Assembly: GCA_021155045.1 (NCBI GenBank)
Contig: JAJNQB010000001.1
Coordinates: 124,001 to 188,000, forward strand
Direction of reading: 5' to 3'
Origin: Arcticibacter sp.
GTDB lineage: Bacteria > Bacteroidota > Bacteroidia > 2-12-FULL-35-15
Length of the DNA stretch: 64,000 nt
Each line of letters opens with the position of its first letter. The stretch's first letter is position 1. Position numbers and translations under genes: made by a program. The notes beneath the pieces are model-generated. The model was not told where the DNA came from and did not search any database. It worked only from the letters and a program-made list of their open reading frames with translations. Positions 52,541 to 61,344 of the stretch are shown piece by piece.

Positions 52541-55500
52541 TTATTTTTTTCCTATCCTACTAAAAATATTTTCTAGGAGATTTATGAATTTTTTCAGAAT
52601 ATCAAAGTAAAGAGTAATTGCAAGAATCAAACTCATTCCCCAAATTACACAGATGTTGAACCAATATGTATCGTAATAAGTTCCCATAAATTTTTTACGA
52701 GGAGCAAAAAAATGAGCCCTACCTATATTGGAATCTACAGGATCTAAATAAACAGGATCAATTTTTTGGATGTATTCGCCATCTAAATCCAATATTCTAT
52801 AAGGTGTGGTTCTGTTCGTTACTAAATCTTTTAAGCTTTCATTTTCATATTCATCTTTTTTCTGAATATATGCAGCTCTAGACATACTGTCTTTATTTAA
52901 TTTTCCAATTTCGGTGTCTTTTAATTGAGTAGCTCTTTTAAAATTATTTAAGTAAACAGTTTTAAGTGTATTAAAAAATTCACGTATTTGATTCGCTACT
53001 GTTGGACCAAAACTTCCAATATTTAAGTTTTCTAATCCCCCACATTTAAGTTTCTCGTTTCCTGGCGCCAATAATTCTTTGTTGATTTCATTTTTAATCA
53101 TTAAAAATGCATCCATTACTTCTTTTTTGTTTTCTGGATTTTGATAATTACTTTCGCAATAATCAATTTTTTTATTTAATTCTGTAAGCCAATAATCTTT
53201 TTTATAAGTGGAAATACTTATAGCTTTATCAAACTTATATAGTTTTTTGTTGAATTCATTGTCTTTAAATTGTTTAATAGCAAGAGCTTCAAAAGCCCAA
53301 CGAGAAGTCATTACTTCACCGCTAAAAGGAACAACATTCTGTGAAGTTATACTTGGGTTTAACTTGTCAAATTTTACAATTACACCGCTTAATAATAATT
53401 GTGGAATAATTAAAAATGGGATTAAAATATATATTGTAACTGCAGAGTTAAAGCTAGCTGAAATATTTAATCCTAACATATTAGCAAAGCACGATGTTGT
53501 GAATAAAACAAGCCAATAAGAAAAAGTCATTCCCCCAATTTCTAACACAAAGTTTCCAACTAAAACAAACATGATTGTTTGTATTGCCGACAATACAAAC
53601 ATGATTACGATTTTACTCCATAAATAACTTGCTTTACTCAGATTCAAAAACGATTCACGCTTTTGAATTTTTCTATCTCTGATAATTTCTTCTGCACTTA
53701 CTGTAAGCCCTATAAACAAAGCAACTACAACTGCCATAAATAAATATGCTGGCATGTTTTCATTTTCTCTGAAAATGTATCCAACTTTGTTTGATAAATC
53801 TGTGTTATAAAATTTTATCAAGTAGGCAAGAATAAAAGCTAGAACGGGAGCTTCTAATAAATTGATTGATAAGTATTGTTTATTTGTTAATTTAGACAAT
53901 ACATCTCGGGTAATAAAAACTTTAAATTGACTGAATTTGTTTGGTCGTTTAAACGTACTTTCAGGAATCTCTGTAAATTCAGCAACATCATCGGTTTTCT
54001 TTTCTAATTTTTCTCTGTAATGTTTATTCCATTCGCTGGGAGATATTTTTCTGTTGAGTGTTAAATTACCGTACTCATCTAATACTTTAGATTCAATGAT
54101 GTTGAATACTTGTTCTGGATTTACATTACCACATTCTACACATTCACTTTCATTGCTATTTACATGATTTACAACGGTTTTAAAATAGATAACCGAATCT
54201 ACAGGGTTTCCATAGTATATTGGATAACCTCCAACATCAAGAATCATAAGTTTATCAAACATTTTAAAAATATCTGACGAAGGTTGATGAATAACCACAA
54301 AAACTAATTTTCCTTTTAAGGCAAGTTCTTTAAGTAAATCCATAATGTTTTCAGAGTCACGCGAAGATAAACCAGATGTAGGTTCATCAACAAATAGAAC
54401 AGATGGTTCTCGAATTAACTCTAAAGCAATGTTTAATCTTTTTCGTTGTCCACCTGAAATAGTTTTTTCTAAAGGACTTCCAACTTTTAAATCACGTGTT
54501 TCAATCAAGCCGATATCTGTTAATACAGACACAACCATGTCGGAAATTTCATTGTCTGGTTTATTTCCAAAACAAAGTTTCGCATTGTAAAATAAATTTT
54601 GAAAAACACTGAGTTCTTCAATCAACAAATCATCCTGAGAAACATGTCCGATTACACCTTCAATTTCTGTCTTTTGAGTGTGAATATTTATTCCATTAAT
54701 TTTTACAGACCCGTTGCTTGGTGTTTCGTTTCCGTTTAAAACATTTAATAATGTAGATTTTCCAGCACCAGAACCACCCATGATTCCTATTAATTTTCCG
54801 GAGTCTTCACTAAAATTGATATCACGTAAACCTAATTTTCCTCCTTTAAATTTATATTCTAAATTTTGTACAGCAAATGATACTTTAGCTTTAGAAGTAT
54901 CACTCATGAACGAGCTTAAAATATCACTATAATAAACTGGTTTTACTTTCGAACTTCTCAGAGATGACCCAGGAGTTAGAATATAAACTTTTCTTGGAAA
55001 TAAAATTTGTCCATTAAGCAATAAATCACTTTTTCCAAAATAAACCAATGCGTACATATTTACACTAGGAATCCATAAAACTCTAGCTTGGCCGGTTACT
55101 CCTTCAGCATAAATATGTTTTGTTTCTTTTAGTATGTGGTCGGTGCGGTTATCAATCACCAATACTTTTGATGATTCAGGTATTTGACTTTCTGATGCAC
55201 GCACAAATTGCATACAGCTTTTGAACTCACTATCTTCAATGTTAAATGTTTCAGCAACAGTAGTAACAAATTCTAATTCTTGCTCGGCAATTTCTTCATT
55301 TGAATTAATAAATTCAATTAAGCGCAAAAGCACAACAACTTTTTGTACTTGAGTTAGTTCTTCATTTATTTGCGTACAAATTCTTAAAACTTTAACCGAG
55401 TTTAATGAAGTACGTTTTGCCGTTCCATCTTTTTTCTTTGTTACCTGGTGATGGGCTTCTAAAAATTCATCAAATATTTTTAAATATTGATCAACTAATT

Positions 55501-55621
55501 CTTGATTTAGTTGTTGTTTTAAAAATGATTGAACAATTAATCGCCCGTTGTCGTTTATGCCGTCAACTCTTGCAATAATTGCAAACATTTGCATCAGGGC
55601 TTTTAATATACTTTCACTCAT
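52541..55621 (-). CDS. ABCG/WHITE-like ABC transporter with N-terminal helical extension
   Basis: This 1026-residue protein fuses four parts. Residues 1-140 are a helical domain that looks TerB-like (MQMFAIIARVDGINDNGRLI, QEIAEQELEFVTTVAETFN-type). Residues 150-240 form a beta-rich linker with TGQARVLWIPSVNMYALVYF. The ABC domain has Walker A GGSGAGKST at 282-290, signature SGGQRKRLNIAL and Walker B SVLFVDEPTSGLSSR, with the H-loop VVIHQPSSDIF. Then comes a six-helix ABC2 permease of ABCG type (GLTVSAEEIIRDRKIQKRES). A Cys pair lies in SECVECGNV. A long loop of about 190 residues splits the last two helices. One polypeptide would form a half-transporter. Substrate unknown; lipids are typical for ABCG. 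Confidence 0.88.
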   Translation of the reverse strand: MSESILKALMQMFAIIARVDGINDNGRLIVQSFLKQQLNQELVDQYLKIFDEFLEAHHQVTKKKDGTAKRTSLNSVKVLRICTQINEELTQVQKVVVLLRLIEFINSNEEIAEQELEFVTTVAETFNIEDSEFKSCMQFVRASESQIPESSKVLVIDNRTDHILKETKHIYAEGVTGQARVLWIPSVNMYALVYFGKSDLLLNGQILFPRKVYILTPGSSLRSSKVKPVYYSDILSSFMSDTSKAKVSFAVQNLEYKFKGGKLGLRDINFSEDSGKLIGIMGGSGAGKSTLLNVLNGNETPSNGSVKINGINIHTQKTEIEGVIGHVSQDDLLIEELSVFQNLFYNAKLCFGNKPDNEISDMVVSVLTDIGLIETRDLKVGSPLEKTISGGQRKRLNIALELIREPSVLFVDEPTSGLSSRDSENIMDLLKELALKGKLVFVVIHQPSSDIFKMFDKLMILDVGGYPIYYGNPVDSVIYFKTVVNHVNSNESECVECGNVNPEQVFNIIESKVLDEYGNLTLNRKISPSEWNKHYREKLEKKTDDVAEFTEIPESTFKRPNKFSQFKVFITRDVLSKLTNKQYLSINLLEAPVLAFILAYLIKFYNTDLSNKVGYIFRENENMPAYLFMAVVVALFIGLTVSAEEIIRDRKIQKRESFLNLSKASYLWSKIVIMFVLSAIQTIMFVLVGNFVLEIGGMTFSYWLVLFTTSCFANMLGLNISASFNSAVTIYILIPFLIIPQLLLSGVIVKFDKLNPSITSQNVVPFSGEVMTSRWAFEALAIKQFKDNEFNKKLYKFDKAISISTYKKDYWLTELNKKIDYCESNYQNPENKKEVMDAFLMIKNEINKELLAPGNEKLKCGGLENLNIGSFGPTVANQIREFFNTLKTVYLNNFKRATQLKDTEIGKLNKDSMSRAAYIQKKDEYENESLKDLVTNRTTPYRILDLDGEYIQKIDPVYLDPVDSNIGRAHFFAPRKKFMGTYYDTYWFNICVIWGMSLILAITLYFDILKKFINLLENIFSRIGKK

Positions 55622-55648
55622 ACGGTAAGATGCTGTGTTTAAAAAATA

Positions 55649-55680
55649 AAAGCATTAAGTACCTCAGTAATTAATGCTTT
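55649..55680 (-). terminator. Hairpin between the 55701 gene and the ABC transporter
   Basis: AAAGCATTAA pairs with TTAATGCTTT around 12 bases, with a T-rich end on the minus strand. It lies just before the transporter start and may end or weaken the transcript coming from the two upstream genes. Confidence 0.7.
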
Positions 55681-55700
55681 AAAAATAAATTATTAAAAAA

Positions 55701-56135
55701 TTATTTTTGTTGTTTAAAGCCTATTAAAATTACTGCACGACCCGAACCTGCTGAACTGCTTGCAAGTTTTGCTTCAATTATACAATCAAGTGTATTGGTA
55801 ATTTTAAAATCCCAATAAGGTGCATTTTTGTACTCACTGTTTGTAAATAATAAATTGTGTTCGGTATCATAAACAGAAAAAACTAAGTTCCCATCGCTTA
55901 ATCCACTGCAAGCAGCAACACGATAAATTGTGCCACTATAAAGTGTTGTATGAAATTCAGCCGTTTCATCCGTATTCATTAAAAGAGCACGGTATTGTTG
56001 TCCGTCAGAAATAAATTGAGCTTCTAAATGTTTAGCACATGAATTAGCAACAGTGTCAGAGATTTGGGCAGTAGCTTTATTAACCGATATAACTGTTATT
56101 ATTGCAATTGCTAATTGTAAAAATATTTTTTTCAT
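55701..56135 (-). CDS. Secreted hypothetical protein
   Basis: This 144-residue protein has a signal peptide (1-23, KATAQ). The mature part is one beta-sandwich, with SCAKHLEAQFISDGQQYRAL, TLYSGTIYRVAACSGLSDGN, VFSVYDTEHNLLFTNSEYKN and APYWDFKITNTLDCIIEAKL. The pattern of YRVAACSG and DFKITNTxxCxIE suggests a small ligand-binding or pre-peptidase-type fold with paired Cys. I do not recognise a family. It sits between the lipoprotein gene and the ABC transporter on the same strand and is probably part of their operon. Confidence 0.75.
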   Translation of the reverse strand: MKKIFLQLAIAIITVISVNKATAQISDTVANSCAKHLEAQFISDGQQYRALLMNTDETAEFHTTLYSGTIYRVAACSGLSDGNLVFSVYDTEHNLLFTNSEYKNAPYWDFKITNTLDCIIEAKLASSSAGSGRAVILIGFKQQK

Positions 56136-56175
56136 AATGTTTATGTTTTGTATAATCTAGTTCTAACTAATTTTA

Positions 56176-57072
56176 TTACCCTACAATTTGAGTTCTGATT
56201 GCTTTGATTTTTTGAGTAATCAATTCAATTTGTTCTGGAGTAATATTTACTTCTGATTTACTGTTTATCGTTGTCATTTTTTTATCAGCATCAGTTGTAG
56301 GCTTTTCAAAAGTATATTTGAATTCAACACCATCAAATACACTAGACAAGTCGTTTAGATTATCAACAAATTCCATGTATTCTGGTTGGCTGTAATATTG
56401 AGTAAGCAATTTTACTAAACTTTGCAAAGATGATTTTTGCTCAGCAATTCTGCGTTTTACAGCATCGTTTGGTTTAGCTTTATAAACATTTGTTGCAAAG
56501 TATAAGCTTTCAATCCATCCACCAGCAAGAACTAATCCACTCACATCGCTGCGGTCGTTTGTTTTTAAGTATGCATCACTAGAACGGTATGCAATACCAA
56601 CTAATACTAACATAGAATCTTTGTTTCCAAGGTTTTTTTGAAAACGTTCAATGGTTGAAAGGTCAAAAGCACCAGAAACACCAAGTTCATCACTTAATTT
56701 TTTAGCGGCATTTAAAAAGCCAATAGCATCTTGGTTTTGGTCATAAATTGTTACATAACCCAAATCAGCACCATAAATACCAAGATTTAAAGCTTTAGAA
56801 AAGTTGGTAGAGTATTGCGATGACTTATTAGCAGGATTTAAAACGTCTTTGCTATAAGCAGCACCACTACTTTTAATCAAAAATGCTGTTTGAATAGGCG
56901 AAGGAATACTAAAAATTTCTCCGTTTATGTTTAAAATTGTAGTTTGTGTACTATCAACAGGTGGTAGTGTATCATCATTATTACCGTTGTCAGTACCACA
57001 ACTTGTTGCCAATAAAGTTGCAACAGCCAATAAAGTATAATTTCTTTTAAGTGTAAAACGTTTAAATTTCAT
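56176..57072 (-). CDS. Lipoprotein of unknown function
   Basis: This 298-residue protein has a lipoprotein signal ending LATSCGT (Cys25), followed by a low-complexity Asp/Asn linker (DNGNNDDTLPPVDSTQ). The mature part is helical: AFLIKSSGAAYSKDVLNPAN, GAFDLSTIERFQKNLGNKDS, WIESLYFATNVYKAKPNDAV and ITPEQIELITQKIKAIRTQI. I do not recognise a family, but it looks like a soluble helical domain held at the membrane. It is the first gene of the group that leads to the ABCG-type transporter, so it may be a partner of the pump. A consensus promoter lies at 57111-57140. Confidence 0.78.
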   Translation of the reverse strand: MKFKRFTLKRNYTLLAVATLLATSCGTDNGNNDDTLPPVDSTQTTILNINGEIFSIPSPIQTAFLIKSSGAAYSKDVLNPANKSSQYSTNFSKALNLGIYGADLGYVTIYDQNQDAIGFLNAAKKLSDELGVSGAFDLSTIERFQKNLGNKDSMLVLVGIAYRSSDAYLKTNDRSDVSGLVLAGGWIESLYFATNVYKAKPNDAVKRRIAEQKSSLQSLVKLLTQYYSQPEYMEFVDNLNDLSSVFDGVEFKYTFEKPTTDADKKMTTINSKSEVNITPEQIELITQKIKAIRTQIVG

Positions 57073-57110
57073 TTCGTTTTTTGGATTAAATTATTTTTAC
57101 AATGAAAGTC

Positions 57111-57140
57111 CAAAAATAATACTTTATCTAATAAAACAAA
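57111..57140 (-). promoter_or_regulatory. Consensus promoter of the lipoprotein-secreted protein-ABC operon
   Basis: On the minus strand, TTTG (complement of CAAA at 57137-57140) and TATTTTTG (complement of CAAAAATA at 57111-57118) are 18 bases apart. The implied start near 57105 gives a leader of about 33 bases. Confidence 0.62.
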
Positions 57141-57173
57141 CAATTCATCAGCATTTTTTTCCATTTTTATCAT

Positions 57174-57253
57174 AAACAGGCTAATATGAGTTGCTGTAAT
57201 GCATAAAGCGCTGATTTACAGTAGAAAGTAAAATGTTGCGCATCAGCCTGTTT
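57174..57253 (+). other. Nested inverted repeats in a divergent promoter region
   Basis: AAACAGGCTAAT (57174-57185) and ATCAGCCTGTTT (57242-57253) are inverted repeats with one mismatch in 12. Inside lies CTGTAA (57194-57199) with TTACAG (57216-57221). A short T run follows on the plus strand. The element lies between the lipoprotein promoter (minus) and the methyltransferase promoter (plus), overlapping the latter. It could be an operator, a small structured RNA, or the relic of a terminator. Confidence 0.5.
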
Positions 57254-57267
57254 TTACAATATCTTTG
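57235..57267 (+). promoter_or_regulatory. Promoter of the methyltransferase gene
   Basis: GTTG at 57235-57238 is followed after 21 bases by TATCTTTG at 57260-57267. The start would be near 57272, only about five bases before the ATG at 57277, so the mRNA would be almost leaderless. Confidence 0.6.
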
Positions 57268-57276
57268 CCCTTTATT

Positions 57277-58455
57277 ATGAAAACGACCGATACCGATTTT
57301 AAAATGATTGCCAAAACCATTTTTGGTTTGGAAGAAACTCTTGCAGCTGAACTTTTAAGGCTTGGGGCAAAAGACATTGAAATTCATAACCGTGCCGTTA
57401 GTTTTGTGGGCGACAAAGGTTTTATGTACAAGGCTAATTTGGGCTTACGTACAGCATTACGAATTTTAGTCCCTATAGAAACCTTTGAAGTAGCAAACGA
57501 ACAATCATTATACGATTCCATACAAAAAATCGATTGGGAAGAGTATATGAATGTGAATGATACCTTGGCAATTGATACCGTTTTAAATTCTGATTTGTTT
57601 ACCCATTCTCAATTTATTTCACAAAAAGCAAAAGATGCTATTGTGGACCAATTTAGAACAAAACATAATGACAGACCCAATGTGGATTTAGATAAACCTA
57701 CTCTACGCATTCATTTACATATTTTTAAAGACTTGTGCACCGTTTCGTTGGATAGCTCTGGCGAATCCTTGCATAAAAGAGGATATAGAGATAAAACCAA
57801 CTTAGCACCAATAAATGAAGTACTTGCAGCAGGTTTGGTGATGTTGAGTGGCTGGGATAAACGCACCAATTTTATTGATCCAATGTGTGGTTCGGGCACA
57901 ATTTTGATAGAAGCAGCATTGTATGCAAACAATATTCCTCCAGGATATTTTAGAGAAGATTTTGGGTTTATGCGTTGGCAAAAATTTATGGCATTTGAAG
58001 AAGAATTATGGGATTTAATTTTTGATGCTGCTGTAAATAAAATTACTAATCATGAACAAAAAATAATTGGAGGAGAGATTTCATCAAACGTTGCTAAAAA
58101 AGCAAAAGAAAACATAAAACTTGCAAAAGTGGATGATGTTGTTTCAATTAGAAATTGCGATATGAAAGATTTTGAAGTCCCTGCTGGTAGAGGAGTTGTT
58201 ATTATTAATCCACCTTATGGCGAACGAATGGTAAAAGACAATATCGAAGAATTGTATAAAATGATGGGCGATACGTTTAAACAAAAATTTGCAGGATATA
58301 CGTGTTGGATTTTAAGTTCAAATGTAGAAGCATTTAAACATGTAGGTTTACGTCCAACACGAAAAATTACTTTGTTTAACGGGCAGTTAGAATGTAAATT
58401 TTTGAAATACGAAATGTATGAAGGAACTAAAAAACTTCATAAAATAAAAGAGTAA
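57277..58455 (+). CDS. THUMP-domain class I RNA methyltransferase (RlmL/YpsC-like)
   Basis: I use the ATG at 57277 (392 residues; MKTTDTDFKMIAKTIFGLEE). An N-terminal THUMP domain (about 5-155) ends before PINEVLAAGLVMLSGWDKRT. The SAM-binding motif is FIDPMCGSGTILIEAALYAN near 205, and the catalytic NPPYGERM near 315 fits N2-guanine methyltransferases of the UPF0020 family. The probable target is a 23S rRNA guanine. A TATCTTTG promoter box ends nine bases before the start. The stop codon is embedded in a 20-base palindrome at 58451-58470. Confidence 0.92.
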   Translation: MKTTDTDFKMIAKTIFGLEETLAAELLRLGAKDIEIHNRAVSFVGDKGFMYKANLGLRTALRILVPIETFEVANEQSLYDSIQKIDWEEYMNVNDTLAIDTVLNSDLFTHSQFISQKAKDAIVDQFRTKHNDRPNVDLDKPTLRIHLHIFKDLCTVSLDSSGESLHKRGYRDKTNLAPINEVLAAGLVMLSGWDKRTNFIDPMCGSGTILIEAALYANNIPPGYFREDFGFMRWQKFMAFEEELWDLIFDAAVNKITNHEQKIIGGEISSNVAKKAKENIKLAKVDDVVSIRNCDMKDFEVPAGRGVVIINPPYGERMVKDNIEELYKMMGDTFKQKFAGYTCWILSSNVEAFKHVGLRPTRKITLFNGQLECKFLKYEMYEGTKKLHKIKE

Positions 58456-58470
58456 GAGCTAGCTCTTACT
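58451..58470. repeat. 20-base perfect palindrome at the end of the methyltransferase gene
   Basis: AGTAAGAGCTAGCTCTTACT spans the stop codon (TAA at 58453-58455). It lacks a following T run, so it is not a typical terminator. A regulator site or an mRNA 3'-end hairpin are alternatives. Confidence 0.6.
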
Positions 58471-58691
58471 GTACTGAAACAATTCGAGCTATTACCTTTA
58501 AATGGAAAAAAATTAACCCACTTTCCTCTAATTAATTTGATTACCTTTGTGATATTCTTTGGAACTTGCACCATACACTTCTATGTAAGAAAAATTCATT
58601 AACAATACGATGCGGAATTTTCAAAATAATAATTCGAAATTTTAAATTCAAAAAATAGAAGTAACAAAACAGCAGAAAGATTTTTTTCATC

Positions 58692-58730
58692 AGACCGGTG
58701 ATTAATAATTTTTATTTAATAATACGGTCT
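58692..58730 (+). promoter_or_regulatory. Hairpin in the 5' leader of the DEAD-box helicase gene
   Basis: AGACCG at 58692-58697 pairs with CGGTCT at 58725-58730 around an AT-rich 27-base loop, 17 bases before the start at 58748. A -7-type box TACCTTTG at 58542-58549 would give a leader of about 195 bases. RNA helicase genes of this type often have long regulated leaders; whether this one does is unproven. Confidence 0.42.
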
Positions 58731-58747
58731 CTATAATAATATATACA

Positions 58748-60064
58748 ATGTCATTTGAAAAATTGAATTTAATTGAGCCTATCCTTAAGGCTTTAAAAAC
58801 AGAAGGATACACAACACCAACACCCATTCAAGCACAAGCAATTCCGTTGCTTTTAAACCGAAAAGATTTATTGGGAGTAGCACAAACAGGGACAGGAAAA
58901 ACAGCAGCGTTTGCTATTCCGATTATCCAATTGCTTTGCGAAGACAAACGAGCAATACAAGGAAAACGCCCAATTAGAAGTTTAATATTAACTCCTACAA
59001 GAGAGCTTGCCATACAAATTGAAGAAAGTTTTGCCAGCTATGGAAAAAATACCAATTTAAAATATAAGGTTATTTTTGGAGGAGTAAGTCAGCACGGACA
59101 AGTAGAAGCTTTGCGTGCTGGAGTTGATATATTAATTGCAACTCCCGGACGTTTGCTCGACTTGATAAATCAAAAGCATGTTAATTTAAGCACCATTGAA
59201 TTTTTTGTTTTAGATGAAGCAGACAGAATGTTAGATATGGGTTTTGTGCATGATGTAAAAAAAGTGATTACAAAATTACCTCAAAAAAAACAATCTCTGT
59301 TTTTTTCTGCAACGATGCCACCAATAATTGTACAATTGGCAAATACCATTTTAGTGAATCCATCAAAAGTAGAAGTAACTCCTGTTTCGAGTACTGCTGA
59401 TACCATCAACCAGGTGATATACTTTGTAGATAAAGAAAATAAAAAAAATCTTTTAATTGATATTTTAAAAAATAAAAAAATTGAAAGAACATTGGTTTTT
59501 ACTCGAACTAAACATGGAGCAGACAGAGTTGCAAAAGATTTAACCAAAGTTGGAATTGTTGCTCAAGCAATACACGGTAATAAATCCCAAAATGCTCGCC
59601 AGAATGCTTTAAATAATTTTAAATCAAAAAAAACACGAGTGCTAGTAGCAACAGATATTGCAGCAAGAGGAATTGATATTGAAGAATTAACACATGTTAT
59701 CAATTTTGAATTGCCCAACGTTCCAGAATCTTATGTTCATCGTATTGGAAGAACAGGCAGAGCAGGAGCAAGCGGAATTGCTATTGGTTTTTGTGATGCA
59801 GAAGAAAAAGAATATTTAAAAGATATTCAAAAATTAATTGGCAAACAAATTCCTGTTATTGATAACCATCCTTATCCATTGATGAATCATGTTGTAGTGA
59901 AAAAAGCACAACAACAATCAAGAAGAAGTTCTAATCCAAGAAATTCATCTGGCAGAAACAATACTAAAGGAAACTCAACATCAGAAAATAAGGCAAGTTC
60001 AAAATCTGGTTTTAAGCCAAAGAAAAAAACATGGTTTGGAGCTAAAAAATCTCAAAGAGGATAA
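58748..60064 (+). CDS. DEAD-box RNA helicase, RhlE-like
   Basis: This 438-residue protein contains the full DEAD-box set: Q motif TPTPIQAQAIPLLLNRKDLL, Walker A AQTGTGKTAAFAIP, PTRELAIQ, ATPGRLLDLI, VLDEADRMLDMGF, FFSATMP, and in the second domain TLVFTRTKHGADRVAKDL, ATDIAARGIDI and HRIGRTGRAG. The C-terminal tail (residues 380-438) is rich in Ser, Asn, Lys and Arg (SSNPRNSSGRNNTKGNSTSE), a basic RNA-binding tail typical of RhlE. It unwinds RNA duplexes in ribosome assembly or mRNA decay. It has a long 5' leader with a hairpin. The next gene, ndh, follows after 16 bases. Confidence 0.94.
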   Translation: MSFEKLNLIEPILKALKTEGYTTPTPIQAQAIPLLLNRKDLLGVAQTGTGKTAAFAIPIIQLLCEDKRAIQGKRPIRSLILTPTRELAIQIEESFASYGKNTNLKYKVIFGGVSQHGQVEALRAGVDILIATPGRLLDLINQKHVNLSTIEFFVLDEADRMLDMGFVHDVKKVITKLPQKKQSLFFSATMPPIIVQLANTILVNPSKVEVTPVSSTADTINQVIYFVDKENKKNLLIDILKNKKIERTLVFTRTKHGADRVAKDLTKVGIVAQAIHGNKSQNARQNALNNFKSKKTRVLVATDIAARGIDIEELTHVINFELPNVPESYVHRIGRTGRAGASGIAIGFCDAEEKEYLKDIQKLIGKQIPVIDNHPYPLMNHVVVKKAQQQSRRSSNPRNSSGRNNTKGNSTSENKASSKSGFKPKKKTWFGAKKSQRG

Positions 60065-60080
60065 TTAATTTTGTTTTGAA

Positions 60081-61343
60081 ATGCTAAAAAAGAAAAAAAT
60101 AATTGTTGTAGGTGGAGGTTTTGCAGGCGTTCAGCTTGTAAGAGGTTTAGATGAAAATATTTTTGATATTTTATTAATAGATAAAGTTAATCATCATCAA
60201 TTTCAACCATTGTTTTATCAAGTAGCTACTTCGCAAATAGAACCGTCAAGCATTTCTTTTCCGTTACGTAATGTTTTTAAAAATAAAGAAAATGTTCAAA
60301 TACGATTAGCAGAAGTTTTAGGTGTTAATCAAAACTCAAAAACTATATTAACCAATATTGGTGAATTTAATTACGATTATTTGGTTTTGGCTATAGGTTG
60401 TAAAACCAACTTTTTTGGGAATGAAGCCATAAGTAATAATGCATTAACACTTAAATCAACATACGATGCTATTACAATTCGCAATCATATTTTAATAACA
60501 TTTGAAAAAATAATTTCTGCAAAAGAAGAAGAAAAAGAAGCATACTTAAATCTTGTAATAGTGGGCGCTGGTCCAACAGGAGTGGAGCTAGCAGGGTCAT
60601 TTGCTGAGATAAAAAAGAATGTGTTGCCAAAAGATTATCGTGGAATTGATTTTTCAAGGTTCAACATTATTTTAATTGAAGGAAGCAAAAATACTTTGAA
60701 TAGTATGAGTGATGTGGCAAAATCGGCTTCTAGAAAATATTTGCAGAACATGGGTGTAGGTATTACCACCGAAACTTATGTAAAAAACTATGATGGAAGT
60801 ATTTTAACATTAAGTACTGGAGAAACGATAAAAACTAAAACAGTAATTTGGGCAGCAGGAGTAACGGGCAATAAAATTGAGGGTTTTGAAGACAATATTT
60901 ATACTCCAAGTGGAAGATTTAAAGTTGACAGAATAAATAAAATTACTAATTCAGAATGCGTTTATGCTATTGGTGATATTGCTTATATGGAAACTCCAAA
61001 ATATCCAAAAGGACATCCACAGCTTGCCAATGTTGCAATAAACCAAGCCAAGCTTTTAGCTAAAAACCTAAAACGAATTGAAAAATTAGAAAAAACAGAA
61101 GATTTTGAGTATAAAGATTTAGGTTCAATGGCAACTATTGGACGAAATAAAGCAGTTGTGGATTTACCTTTTATTAAATTCACAGGTTATTTTGCTTGGC
61201 TTACGTGGATGTTTTTACACCTGATGCTTATACTAAGTGTAAAAAACAAACTTATTATTTTTATTAATTGGGCTTGGGCTTATATCACAAAAGATACTTC
61301 TCTTCGCTTAATCTTAACGCAAGAAAAAAAGAAAATATCATAA
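60081..61343 (+). CDS. Type II NADH dehydrogenase (NDH-2)
   Basis: This 420-residue protein has an FAD-binding Rossmann motif IIVVGGGFAGVQLVRGLDE, the characteristic NHHQFQPLFYQVATSQIEPS after the first strand, and an NAD-binding motif LVIVGAGPTGVELAGSFAEI. A third motif, VYAIGDIAYMETPKYPKGHP, contributes to FAD and quinone binding. The C-terminal stretch (WLTWMFLHLMLILSVKNKLI) is amphipathic and should attach the enzyme to the membrane. It oxidises NADH and reduces menaquinone without pumping protons. It follows the helicase gene by 16 bases and may share its transcript. It converges on the Nudix gene with one base between the stops. Confidence 0.93.
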   Translation: MLKKKKIIVVGGGFAGVQLVRGLDENIFDILLIDKVNHHQFQPLFYQVATSQIEPSSISFPLRNVFKNKENVQIRLAEVLGVNQNSKTILTNIGEFNYDYLVLAIGCKTNFFGNEAISNNALTLKSTYDAITIRNHILITFEKIISAKEEEKEAYLNLVIVGAGPTGVELAGSFAEIKKNVLPKDYRGIDFSRFNIILIEGSKNTLNSMSDVAKSASRKYLQNMGVGITTETYVKNYDGSILTLSTGETIKTKTVIWAAGVTGNKIEGFEDNIYTPSGRFKVDRINKITNSECVYAIGDIAYMETPKYPKGHPQLANVAINQAKLLAKNLKRIEKLEKTEDFEYKDLGSMATIGRNKAVVDLPFIKFTGYFAWLTWMFLHLMLILSVKNKLIIFINWAWAYITKDTSLRLILTQEKKKIS

Positions 61344-61344
61344 A

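Noticed and set aside
58451..58470. A rho-independent terminator at the methyltransferase stop
   Set aside because: The palindrome is perfect but no T run follows on either strand, so I list it only as a repeat.
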